From Strobilurus pachycystidiatus (lineage: Eukaryota; Basidiomycota; Agaricomycetes; Agaricales; Physalacriaceae), in contig JAHLMK010000024.1 in assembly GCA_019915135.1 (NCBI GenBank), forward strand, positions 62,001-126,000: a stretch of 64,000 nucleotides of DNA, written 5' to 3'. Under the pieces are notes generated by a model that saw only the letters and a program-made list of their open reading frames with translations, was not told where the DNA came from and searched no databases. The position numbers and the translations under genes were made by a program. Shown here one piece after another: positions 22,313 through 32,984 of this stretch (positions are counted from its first letter, which is position 1; the number at the start of each line of letters is the position of its first letter).

Positions 22313-23658
22313 TCAGAAACCGAGTATTCCTTTGGAATGCAGTCGAGGGAGCAGGAATCGAACGTCGCTGACGATCTTTTCATTTCCAAGGGTGATGACA
22401 CTACAGTCGGAATCAACGATGGAAACCTCCTCCAGACCCTTCATCTTTGACACGGTGAGGTCGAGATCATGCCATGCCTCGACCAAAGGTGTATGCAGGT
22501 TGTCGGCTGACGGGTTGAACGAAAAGCATAAGACTGAGAGCGACCTGTCCGCTGGCATATTTTGGAGGGTTGTACTCCACCATCGAATGGTCAAGCTGAG
22601 GGGCACGGCATTTAATCGATTCGTAGTCAACCAGATCGAAGGGAATCGATCCAGCATCGGGATGGGAGATTGAAGTCGAAGAACTTCTGAATGTTCCGAC
22701 AGCAGGATATCCGGAATGGCCATAGCAATTGTCATTGTTGTTGGAGAGAAGTGATCTTCAGAAAAGAATGAACTTAGGCCATTATGTGACCGAAAATCGG
22801 CTTACCGTCCAGATCGAATCCAAACATTGACACAGTCGGGAGTTGTCTACCCTCGAGATGGCGATATATAACCGCCATGCATGACTCGGAGTCTATCTGG
22901 ACCGAAATTTCGTGCAGTACAGGGAGGATAACATTCGTCCGGCTTGAGATAAAGGAAAGGATATAGTCGAGGCTGTCTGAATCCAAAGACATGACGATCT
23001 CCTTCATGCTGTGTAGTTGAATCGCAGGTCTCTGGCATTGACAAGCGTCTTCGGAGTCAGGTCCACAGAAATGCAGTGTTTGTAGGTCGACGGCGCGGAC
23101 GCAAGTTCCTTCAAAGAGGCCGAAAAAGTCATGGATACAGTAGAAGGCGCCACCGGCCAATGTCACTTTTCGTAGCTTTGTGGAAACAAGCATCTTCTGA
23201 TGGAGCTCGCGACAGAATTCTGTTGTCCTCAGCCAGGTAAAGTCGAAGTAGAATGTTTTCAAGTTCCCCAAAAGAAGTAGGTCAAGAACAGGGCTTAACC
23301 TAGCTGTGAGGTATTCGATATCCGGGTGAAATTTTCCTTTGCCCGGGACCAGGGAGAAAGAGTGGATGGATGACACGATATGGGGTGAACTCTTCATGAG
23401 AGCAATGAATCCCTCGAACATAGCGGTCCATGGCAAGTTGTCGGTGAATATGATCTCCAGTTCGATGTTCCGAAACAGGAACCTTTGACTGGAGGAAGTC
23501 CACGCTCGACATACAAGGGAACATGCGGAAAGTGTACGCTTCCATGTATCTCCGGAGTGTTCCAGTACGAAACTGAAAACCAGGTCGACAAGCTCTGGTG
23601 GTAGTATAGGCGCCGGCATTTCTAACAGGTCAGCAGATAATTGTATTTGGAGACGCAT
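22313..23658 (-). CDS. F-box protein (Agaricomycete expanded family)
   Basis: Two exons are joined by an intron of about 50 bp that interrupts GFDLD / DHFSPTT, with a GGCCTAAG branch site. The F-box is seen as LPPELVDLVFSFV, LSACSLVCRAW and SSQRFLFRNI. A leucine-rich, F-box-associated region follows (LTARLSPVLDLLLLGNLKTFYF, LRKVTLAGGAF). The protein is about 430 residues and ends HSKGILGF. The first ATG gives MRLQIQL; the in-frame ATG at 23619 (MPAPILPPELVD) sits directly before the F-box and may be the true start, because a possible splice acceptor precedes it. The function is presumably as an SCF receptor of unknown target. It is similar in layout to the truncated gene at 1-408. Confidence 0.82.
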
Positions 23659-24219
23659 ACTTATTTACCTTAGAAAGTAGATGACAGTCGCGATGAAAGG
23701 ATATTCAGGGCCCAACTCCGAGTTCTCATGCGGCCCGTAGATTCAAAGCCAGCAGTTATGCGTCACGATGAAGGTATGTGAGTGAAGACTCAGAGTAGAA
23801 GAAGTTCAGACACCCTTCAAGTAATCGGTACAGCTACACTATTATTCAAAGGCACTGAGGTCCAGACTTTACACCTGCCACTTGGGTCCTCGCAAAGTCA
23901 AAGCGACTGAAACTCATGCGCCGACGGCTGCCGGCACGGATTGCTGACGCCACGTGTGGTGTGGTTCGTTCGGTCTGACAGTGACAGTGACACTGACAGC
24001 CACTGAGACAGACGCAGTCACACAGGATACATTCCAGGACGCGCCACTTGCAGCTAGCGTCACTCAGCTTACTCTGCATATCGTCTCTCAAAGTCCCTCA
24101 CTTCAAATGGAAGGCCCCATGACTCTTATCAAGTCGTTGAATGAGTATCTTCTAGTTCGACCGGTACCGTCGACGGCGTTGACTCAGGATTCATTCCCTC
24201 TCATCGTCTCTGCCCCGAT
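23659..24219. other. Divergent intergenic region
   Basis: It separates the minus-strand F-box gene from the plus-strand FAD oxidase. It contains a short (A)CTGACAG/GTGACAG-like low-complexity stretch near 23975-24015. No gene is supported. Confidence 0.4.
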
Positions 24220-25722
24220 ATGAAGTCCCATCTATCGTGCTGCTTACTTGGGCTATTGACTGCCGTACACTGCTTTCCCTCCCGCGACTGTGTGAGTATT
24301 CCCCCTCGATAAGACCGTGTCCTTGTCTTACGCAATGTAGTGCTCTCTGATAGCTGACCTCGGGATCTCTATCACGAAGAAACCTCCTCAATACTATTCG
24401 CTTCACCAGGCAGCCCTTAATCCCGCTTGTGTAGCTTATCCAAGCTCACCTGCACAGATTGGACAAATTTTTGGCCTTGCGAGTGTCACAGACTGCGATT
24501 TTCAGTTCGCTGTCCGGTCAGGAGGGCATATGACCTGGGCCGGTGCGTCGAGTATCGATGCGCCTGGCTTCGTCATCGACCTTGGGAAGTTCCGCGGCAT
24601 TGATTTCGACCAACACAAGGAGTTGGTCACCTTCGGTGTAGGGTTAATATGGAAAGATGTCTATGACCATTTGGCTATACACGACCGTATTGTGAGAGGT
24701 GCAAGGGTTGGGCAAGTAGGAGTTGGCGGGTTTCTGCTCGGAGGTTTGTTTGAGCTCTCGTCAGGCCCTTGTCCAGCGCCAGTAGCTCATACAATCTTTT
24801 CAAGGTGGAATATCCTTCCCGGGTGACAATTTTGCTAGTGCAGACGTTTGCGACTACGAGGTTGTTCTGGCGTCGGGGAGAGTGGTGCACGCTAATCATA
24901 CCAACCATCCCGAACTCTTCCAAGCTTTGAAGCTAGGAAGCACAAACTTCGGCGTGGTGACCCAATTCACTATGCTGACCAGCGCCAATGCTCAGATATG
25001 GGGAGGCACTCGGAATTTCCCCGCCCACGAGCTGGCCTCTGCACTGGACACACTCCTCGATTTTACCCATGGGTTGGGCGAAGAAGTGAGGGATATGATG
25101 GCGATAATGATGAGCTACGACTCTACATTCTGGATCCACGGAATTCATAAGGACATAGCTCCGAAGGCGCCCGCGAGTGCTATGGTCGATACCTTCGGAC
25201 CCAAAACTATCAAGGAGATCTTCGAGGAGTTTTCCCAGTTTGATTGGGCAAAACCAGAATTTCATGATTGGTACACCCTGACCATCAAGCCAAACAGGCA
25301 ATTCATCCTCGATACCCTTACCAAAGGCAGAGAACTCATTGGTACGGCTATGTGCTGGACATTAATAGTTCAACCGCTTCCTGGACACCTGTTTAAAGAT
25401 GGCGAATCCGCGTGGGGTATGTTTTATCTCGGATTTGACCTTTATCCTACTCACCACTTTTGCAGTTTTGTTATTCATGGCGATGAACCCAGATGTACAG
25501 CTCCGTGAACTGGTCGATTGGACGGAGAGACACACATCCATGATCAAGCCGTTCATTTACATGAACTACGCCTCCGGCGAGCAGGACGCTTACAGAGGTG
25601 TTGACTTGAAACCGCTATGGGCTGCGAAGAAAAAGTATGATCCCAATGACCTGTTCAGTGACCATTGGGCTGGCGGGTTCAAACTTCCATCGACGGTGCG
25701 TCGGGACGAGTCGGAGCTTTGA
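24220..25722 (+). CDS. Secreted FAD-linked oxidoreductase (BBE-like)
   Basis: The start MKSHLSCCLLGLLTAVHC is a signal peptide. The first intron follows SRDC with a GTGAGT donor. The FAD-binding PCMH domain is clear: CVAYPSSPAQIGQIF, then FAVRSGGHMTWAGASS with the His that normally binds FAD covalently, then VGVGGFLLGGGISFPGDNFA and LKLGSTNFGVVTQF. The berberine-bridge C-terminal domain ends with YMNYASGEQDAY, WAAKKKYDPNDLF. Total length is about 450 residues, typical of the family. The second covalent Cys of bicovalent BBE enzymes is not evident. Fungal members oxidise oligosaccharides or secondary metabolites; the substrate here is unknown. It is convergent with the NPC1 gene and not in an obvious cluster. 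Confidence 0.9.
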
Positions 25723-26259
25723 AATCGCAGTTGGTCGTACAGTATCTTGGAGAAAAGTCATTGAACTTGTAAATTCTTTGTATCACATATATATATTCGT
25801 GGCCCAACATAAACAAAATACCGGCAACAAGACGTTGACGGACGTACTTATGGCTTTCCTAAAAGCGTCGACGGTGTGGTATCTGTGCTCTCAACCGAGA
25901 CGTCAACGGGTTGACCGCTGAGCATTGCTCTCTCAAAGAGCATTGCCCCGATCATGTATGTAGCAAGTTGGAGACTTGAAGAACTTCAGCTGATTGAGAG
26001 GTTTTAGCCTATGCGCAGGAGAAGAGTCAAAGAAAGAAGCGAGAACGTATCCATCCGAGTCTTTGCATTGTCCTGGCTGGTGGCACGCCCCAGTGGTCAA
26101 CATCAAGGGAGGGTAGTACGCTCCGATAGACTTCCTACAGCGATGGAGTTTTCACAGGCCCGGGCCACGCCAACGAAAGCTATAGGCACCACACCTCGTT
26201 CTCGTTCTTTATATGAGAAATTAGCAGTAGGATATGTTATACAATCAGTCCATGCGTGC
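25723..26259. other. Convergent 3' region
   Basis: Both flanking genes end here. No gene is supported; the only frame of note (26011-26292) has no motif. Confidence 0.4.
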
Positions 26260-29200
26260 CTAGTCACTAGTGATAGACTCATCGTCAGCTAAGAAGGGTC
26301 TTTGATACTGTCAGTATACTGTCCTTCAAATAAGAAGGCACGACTCACGCATACTCGTAGTCATTACGAATGGCATTACTCATCCACTCCTCGTCAATCT
26401 CTTGTAAAGGAAAACCAGGTCCTCCAGCGACGCTGAGAATCACCGGAAGAAGGACCAGACCGTGTAACGCCCCCGAGATGATGAGTGTCAGCCACATGCG
26501 GAAATAATATATCTAAACGATTGTTAGCATTCAGCCAATTTCATCAAATACGCCACAATTACCTCGAGAAGCCGCGATCGAGTAAGGGCCAGGACACACA
26601 TTCCAATCAACTTGGTAAAAGTGATGCCCGACAACACAGATGGACCCACGTCCACCAAAGCCGTCCACATTCGTTCGTCTCGTTCCTTCTGACCCCCGGG
26701 ATGATCTGCCGCCAAGCCAGAGCCGACACTCATGAATGCCCTCGCAACGTGAGCGCAGAACTCCACCGAGATACCGAGAGATATAACAAGGTTGACCAGG
26801 CTGAGGGCATTTAGACTTATACCCCACAAAGCCATGACTCCCATGACAGCAACTACGGTAAGGCCGACGACACCTGTGACAATGGTTCCGGTTCTCCAAG
26901 AGCCGAGAAGGATGGCGGTGACCAGCAGTACAGAGGCGAGTCCCAGTCCCAAGACCATCTGAGTGGTGGCCGCGATGGAGGCATACTGCTCAAAGAAGAC
27001 ATAGTGTATCGCGTAAGGGAAGACTCGTGCACCCGTCCGCTCCGTCAGGTCCTTGGCGATTCTGTCCGCCGCTTGGTAAGAGGCGATGAAATCTGCCTGT
27101 GTTTTCAAAGGCTTATGGAACGTCCGGAAATGGGACGCAACCACTTCATCTTCTCCTAACGCCACGGCGGTTCCAAATGACGCCTTGCCTGCCAGAGGAC
27201 ATTCCTCGTTTGTCGGCGAGATCAACCATTGCCTGAGGTAGCTCATGAATTCCTCTCCTTCTGGCAGTCCTGACATGGTGATATTCCAAGCTGGCTCTCG
27301 ATCCTCAAAGCACGGACGGCACTGCCGCGCGTTGTTCCTGGGTGTACAGAACACTGAGGGGTCTCGCTTTAGTACCCGACAACACTGTTCTTGTGCAGGG
27401 TTCAGCCACCCGAGGAAATCATCTATCCATGCGGCGCTGGGCTCCGAAATATATGACGTTTCGTTACGCTTGCGTTCAGCCTCCAGAACGTTTGCCATGG
27501 AGAAGTCATCGCAAGTCGTAAATCGACCACAGAGAGCTTGTTGGCCGGGTCGATGCGTCACGTCAATCTCTGTTGAGACAAAGTAAACCGGCGGTCCGAC
27601 ATCGAGATAGGTGTCCAGATCATCGAAGTACGAAACGAGATACGAGTCGGCAGGTAAGGCCAATCGCTGATCTGAATTACTGTTAGCCGAGTTCAATCAT
27701 AAGACGCCGGATGCTCTCACCAAGACCAAGCTCTAGATGTTGGATAGAGATGACTGAAGCCACGAAGGCACCAGAGAACAGCAGCACGACAACGCCCTTC
27801 ACTAGAGGTTGCAGCAAAAACGGCGCGTAATGTCTTCGGATGAACCTAGCGATGTGTCCCAGACCGTGACCTCCACCTTCGAGCAATGCGATGCGAGCAG
27901 GAAGTCTGACACACGGGAAGCAATCGATACGGCTGGCCTAGAAAGAACTCAGCGTAATTTAGCCAGATAGATTTCAGGTGAACTTACCTCGGCTCTGCGT
28001 AGATCCAACGCTAGAGCACTGATGAAAACCGTCACCTGCAAGATGGCATTCAAGAGCACGCTTCCCGCTGCGTACAGTGCAAAGTTCCGGACGGCGGGCA
28101 TAGGGACCAAAGCTCCGAGAGCAAATGCCAATGTCTCCGTTATCGAACTAAGAAGGATCGAAGGACCCATCCTCGCCAGCGTCCTCGCAACACGCTCCTC
28201 CGCACTTAAAAAGAGAGGAACAGAGGCAGCATCACCGTCCTCATGCGCAGAGTCGAACTGCGAGAAATGGCCACCGCGAGAATCAGCCGGAGAGGTAGCA
28301 CCTCCGCCCAAGATGGCAGCATTGGGCCCATGCAGCATGTTCTGTCTGTCCAGCTCGTGTACAAGTATAAACACATTGTCCACACCGACGGCCAGAATCA
28401 GGAAAGGGATGACTTCGGCAATGATGAGCGTGACCTTCACGCCTAGGGCGGAAAATAGTCCCACTGAGGAGGACACCGACAGGATGACCAGCGATATGCC
28501 AAAGAGAGCCAGCGAGACTTTACTCTCGGTGAAGAGAGTCCGAGGTAGTCGAGGGAACCATCGTGGAGTCGTCCGTGAGTCTATGGACATTGCGCCCGAC
28601 GCGATACCCTTCTTGAATAACCCTGGGAAGTTTCTCGCCCATGTAACAAGAGCCCGAACAACTCCGTCTTCGTCTGGGCGTGATCCGCCACCCAGAGTGA
28701 GTGAGACATAGAGGAACATGGCCAGATAAGAGAGGACGACGATGGTCACATCCGTATTCGTACTCTTATTGAGCTCCTCCTCCAATGACACCCCAGTCGA
28801 GAAACTGATCTCCATGCCAGCTTCTGTAACACGGGACGAGAGATCGAGGAGATACGTCCGCAAAGTCTCCTCCCATTCCGATGCCCCAGGAAGATGCGAA
28901 ACGACGTAAGTGACAACGAAAGCTTCCGCCTGGTTGTAACGTTTCTTGCCATCATCATCGACAGGAACGGCGCCCAAAACATACTGGGGAGCCAGAGGCT
29001 GCTGGAAATCGGGCAGACACTCTACAGGCGACTCCGCACATTGCTGTAGGTGTTCCGCCCATGTCTCCGAATCGTATTCTTCGAGACTGTTGCCGAACCA
29101 AGCAGCCAAAGACTGAACAACGCATGCCCCTTCCTCCCCTGCTGGCTTGAAGCAGACGTCGTCGAGCGTGTAGCCATTGGGGGACGTCAAAGAGCGTATA

Positions 29201-30570
29201 TTCTGCTCTACGTCAAACCAGTACTTCAGGTGCTCCCAAGACAGAACGGTGTTATTCTTCTCTCCGGCGGAAGTGACGAAGATCTGCTCCGTCAGATAAA
29301 ATGGCCCAAAGTGCTCGTCGAAGAACTCCTTGTTCACTTTGGTCTCCGAGGTAGGAGAGACCCATAGGCGCACAGGGTCCGTTTCGATTGCAAAGTTCTT
29401 CCAGCCGATATTGAGCAGTCCGACGAGTGTGAACACGATGGTGAACATGAGCCATGGACTAGACGCGCTCCAATACCCAAGGCGGTAGAATGATCGACGG
29501 AGGATGTTGTTCAACTTGTACTGGCGTGGCTGGGCAGTCTCGATTGGATCGAGTAATGTCGCGCCGCGTCCTAGCTCGTCCTCGGTGCTCGCGCTGCTGT
29601 ACCTATTGTCATTGTCGACATATTGTGCAAGGGATCCAGCTCCGACCAGACCGCGTGTATGTGATCTGGGTGATAGCGAAGCCGTTTCTCCGCTGAGAGC
29701 AACGCGTTCGTAGCGATTCTCTCTTCGCTTCCGTAAGGTCCTGCCCACCAGGACACCCCCAACGAAGACCGCTACAGCCAAAGACCAAAGGAGGATGAGA
29801 GAGAATGACAGACACGTCACAGCGCCAACATTGCATGACGCGGGTTCAGGAACCTCCGGAAGGCTGAGGCATATGTCGGGACAGTCGATGCAAGTACATC
29901 TACTTCCTAGGTCGCTGGAGGCACAGTCACGGGCGGGTGGGTCCAGGCGGCTGAAATCCTCGGGTGTTCCCTTGCTTTCCGGAGGAAAGTCGATCTGGAA
30001 TGGACTTCCGATAGGTTTCTCATCGCCAAGGTATTTGAGGAAAGCAGGCGCCGTCTTGGCGCCGCCCCCAATGAGGTCCATGGCAAAGCCGTTGGTTGCC
30101 CCCATCTGCACGTTCTTGCACGAGTCGAAGAAGCCGTCTGCAAACTGGTCGCCGACGAAGAAGTCAACGGATGCGACGGCAGTTCCGGAGTCTGTCTCTT
30201 GGGTCGCGGTGACATTGAGAAAGTCTCCTTGATTGGGGGAGCAGGTGAATGTGCAGAAGAATGATTTGAAGTTGTTGAGACAGGCGGGGCAGGACGAGAG
30301 GAGGCCGGTGACTTGTCCAAAGTTGGACTGGAGGGATTCAAGCTGTGCCGACGTGCAGCATGTGGGCCCGCTAGCGAATTCGGCGCCGCATATTGAGGTA
30401 AGCAGGTCGCGGTTGTCGGGCTATGGACGACATAATGCCAATGAGACGACCGAACGGGCAAACAGCATATGACGCACTTGGACTGGCGGACCATCGTAGG
30501 GGCACGGCAAGTCTCTGCCAAAAAAGCCCTTCTTCCCGCAGGTATCGCGCATGGAGCAGCGCCCGGCCAT
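26260..30570 (-). CDS. NCR1: NPC1/NCR1 sterol transporter
   Basis: A protein of about 1,300 residues is encoded in several exons. The Cys-rich luminal N-domain is visible as [37 protein letters not shown] and [18 protein letters not shown]. The first membrane span, the sterol-sensing domain ([24 protein letters not shown], then [20 protein letters not shown]) and the second RND-type membrane bundle ([32 protein letters not shown]) are all present. The C-terminus reads [12 protein letters not shown], then after an intron a short [12 protein letters not shown] tail. NPC1 moves sterols out of the vacuole/lysosome lumen. Oddity: the visible start MAGRCSMRD begins directly at the N-domain without a signal peptide. 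It is head-to-head with the sirtuin gene. Confidence 0.93.
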
Positions 30571-30712
30571 GGCGGCAGATGTATGGGCGCAATCCGGTGA
30601 AGCAAGGCGGACAAGGTGGTGGTCAGTAACAGAGACTCAGAGTCAGAGGGTGACGAGACGCGTTCTGAATTCGTATGTAAAGCCCCACGTGCAGCGCTTC
30701 CCCACGTTTGCG
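30571..30712. promoter_or_regulatory. Short bidirectional promoter, NPC1 and sirtuin
   Basis: Only 142 bp separate the start codons of the minus-strand NPC1 gene and the plus-strand sirtuin gene. Any core promoter for both must lie here or extend into a coding region. No TATA box is evident. Confidence 0.55.
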
Positions 30713-31649
30713 ATGACTATCTTAGTATCTATGACCACCATGTCCGCCAACGACATACACAAATTCCAGCAAGTCCTCAAGTCCTCCAAGCACATCATTG
30801 TCGTCGCCGGCGCCGGTCTCTCCGCTGCGTCGGGCATCCCGACTTTCAGAGGCGCCGGTGGGCTCTGGCGCAAGCACAAGGCGATGAGCCTTGCCACTCC
30901 CGAGGCATTTGCGGCAAATCCATCTCTCGTCTGGCAATTCTACCATTACCGCCGTGAATCCGCACTCAAAGCCAAGCCGAACGGTGCACACAGAGCTATT
31001 GCTCAGTTCTCCATCCCAAGCATCCGTCATGATATCGCTCCAGGCTCTACCTTTACGCTGATCACGCAGAACGTCGATGGTCTTAGCAAGGTTGCTCTTG
31101 ATGAGGTCGAGAGTGCCTACCCACCGCCGGGACCAGAAGAGCAGCCCAGGATGCTTGAAATGCACGGCCGGATATTCGACGTGCTCTGTTCCTCCAAGAG
31201 GTGCGGTCACGTCGACTTCACTCGTGCATCTCCCATATGCGAGGCACTCAGAGGAACAGAAGCTCTGATTGACAAGAAGAGCATGGATGCCAATATCCCT
31301 GTTGACTCCTTGCCTAAGTGCACCAAGTGTGGCGCTCTCAGTCGTCCTGGCGTCGTCTGGTTTGGGGAAATGCCCAAATACCTGGACACAATTGACGACC
31401 TGATTGATAAGGCGGATCTATGCTTAGTGATAGGGACCTCATCCACGGTAGATGCTATTGGTCAAGAAACCTTCTTATACTGATCACCTCCAGGTGTATC
31501 CTGCTGCTGGCTACGCCTATGCAGTATCTCAGAATGGCGGAACAGTTGCTGTCTTTAATCTCGATCGCAGCGACGGAGACGAGGACGCTGACTTCCTTTT
31601 CCTCGGCCCATGCGAGGAAACCCTGCCCAACGCACTAGGTCTATCATAG
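30713..31649 (+). CDS. SIRT5-like NAD-dependent protein deacylase
   Basis: Exons 30713-31447 and 31494-31649 give 296 residues. The sirtuin core is complete: [28 protein letters not shown] and the catalytic His151 in [16 protein letters not shown] places Tyr77 and Arg80 where SIRT5 uses Tyr102 and Arg105 to bind malonyl, succinyl or glutaryl lysine. The C-terminal NAD region reads [16 protein letters not shown], then VAVFNLD. Zinc-binding Cys pairs are CSSKRC and CTKC, so the wide and narrow spacings are reversed relative to human SIRT5. Class III deacylation of short-chain acids is therefore likely, probably in mitochondria or cytosol; no clear targeting signal is seen. The first ATG is used; ATGs six and nine codons later are possible. 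Confidence 0.92.
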
Positions 31650-32283
31650 GTACAAATTCGTGTTTATACTTGCACCCGCAAATTGAAGCTTGGCCTCTTC
31701 GCGTATACCGCCTACGTACCAAATGCTCAGTCAATGTCCACAGTGCTAGACCCTGATAGAAACTCACGTACCTCCTATGGGGAAACCACCTACGCCAACA
31801 TCTACCTCTCATGGTACGTTTGTGCAAGTTCAAGTACATACTGGTAGGCAGCCTCTCAGTCCAGCACCGAAGATCACCAGCGCTCTTCGTTGAACGTGAG
31901 GGCACGGAAAAGTCCAAGATCTATTGTATAGTCCGGCGTTTCGATGCTTGACGCGCCAGCCCAAGGTGAAAGTCCGCCAGAACGGACGGACGGACGGCAA
32001 TCTTGCAACGGCAGTCCAGTCTGCTACCAAGCGTCGAACATTAGTCCAATCTGCGGTGGCCAGTCTATTACATAGTGCAACACACGCGGGTGTGAGGGTG
32101 GACTATTGGAAGGACAGGGATTACTTTGGGACGGTGATAGACAACGCGTTTTTCTGAGCGTCCGTTGCAGGCGGTGAATGGACTAGGCATAGCAGGTAGA
32201 AAACAGTCGATTAAGCAAGCATATTAGACCTCTGTGTTGTTGCGGCAGAAGAGTTTTCAATGGAGAGCTGTGCGCATACAGTA
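31650..32283. other. Intergenic, possible small gene unresolved
   Basis: A plus-strand frame at 31924-32157 ends YWKDRDYFGTVIDNAFF and a short frame begins at 31776 (MGKPPTPTSTSH), but I could not join them by introns into one protein. I count this as no supported gene. Confidence 0.35.
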
Positions 32284-32824
32284 CTATAAGGGTTTCATTC
32301 TACAAAGTATGTCAGCTCACGCGAGATTTGAGACCAGCAACTGAGACGCACCGCTGACTGAGTTCATTGCCGGAAACATTCTCCCGATCCCCAATGGCCT
32401 CCAAGCTCGGCTGGCGATGATGACGGGCGTCATTGGTATCCACTCCGTACAGCGCCTCCATAACCTTCGACTCCCTGTCCGACAAATGCGACTCGTTGTA
32501 CACCCCATCCTTCGTAAGGCGCACCGGCGCTGCCTTGTCCCACTCCCAGTACTGCGGCTTGTTTTTCTCCAAATCCGCCATGTCCTGCAGCGTCTTCACG
32601 CTCATCATCGACCGCATGTCGCCCGTGGATCGTCTGTGCACAAACGCCTCGTCTATTGCTCTCGACAGGTTTTCTTCGGTTATGAATGTGTCTGCCTGGT
32701 GGTATGTCGCGATGAGGGCGCGCATTTTGTTGGGAGGAAGACGTGGCATGTTGGCAGATTTCGAGGTTGCCGCCGTTGATGATTGGCGGCAGACGAATTG
32801 TATGGGAGAGCGTAGTTTGGTCAT
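32284..32824 (-). CDS. Small conserved fungal protein, probably mitochondrial
   Basis: Exons 32352-32824 and 32284-32299 give 162 residues. The intron has a GTGCGT donor, a CTGAC branch and a TAG acceptor, and the last exon adds only MKPL. The N-terminus (MTKLRSPIQFVCRQSSTAATSKS) is basic, hydroxylated and free of acidic residues, like a mitochondrial presequence. The body carries LPPNKMRALIATYHQADTF, TEENLSRAIDEAFV and YWEWDKAAPVRLTKDGVY. I do not recognise the family by name. The start is the ATG at 32824, because the longer upstream frame begins at GTG. Confidence 0.65.
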
Positions 32825-32984
32825 GGAGGCAAGAGGGAAGCTTGAGTTCGGCGAACGCCGAGAAAACACGGACTTAATAACGGAGCCTGGCGTACTTTCC
32901 AGCCTTCCCGCCAGTCGTAAGAGTTTGCAAGGTACTCTCGCCAGGGAGCTATCTTATGTAGTCTACCATGTATGACAGCGCCAC

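Noticed and set aside
23970..24015. Repetitive CAGTGACAGTGACACTGACAG tract
   Set aside because: Short low-complexity sequence with no array structure; not a CRISPR-like or regulatory array.
31924..32157. Open frame ending YFGTVIDNAFF downstream of the sirtuin
   Set aside because: It could be the last exon of a small gene, but I could not connect it in frame to an upstream exon with an ATG.
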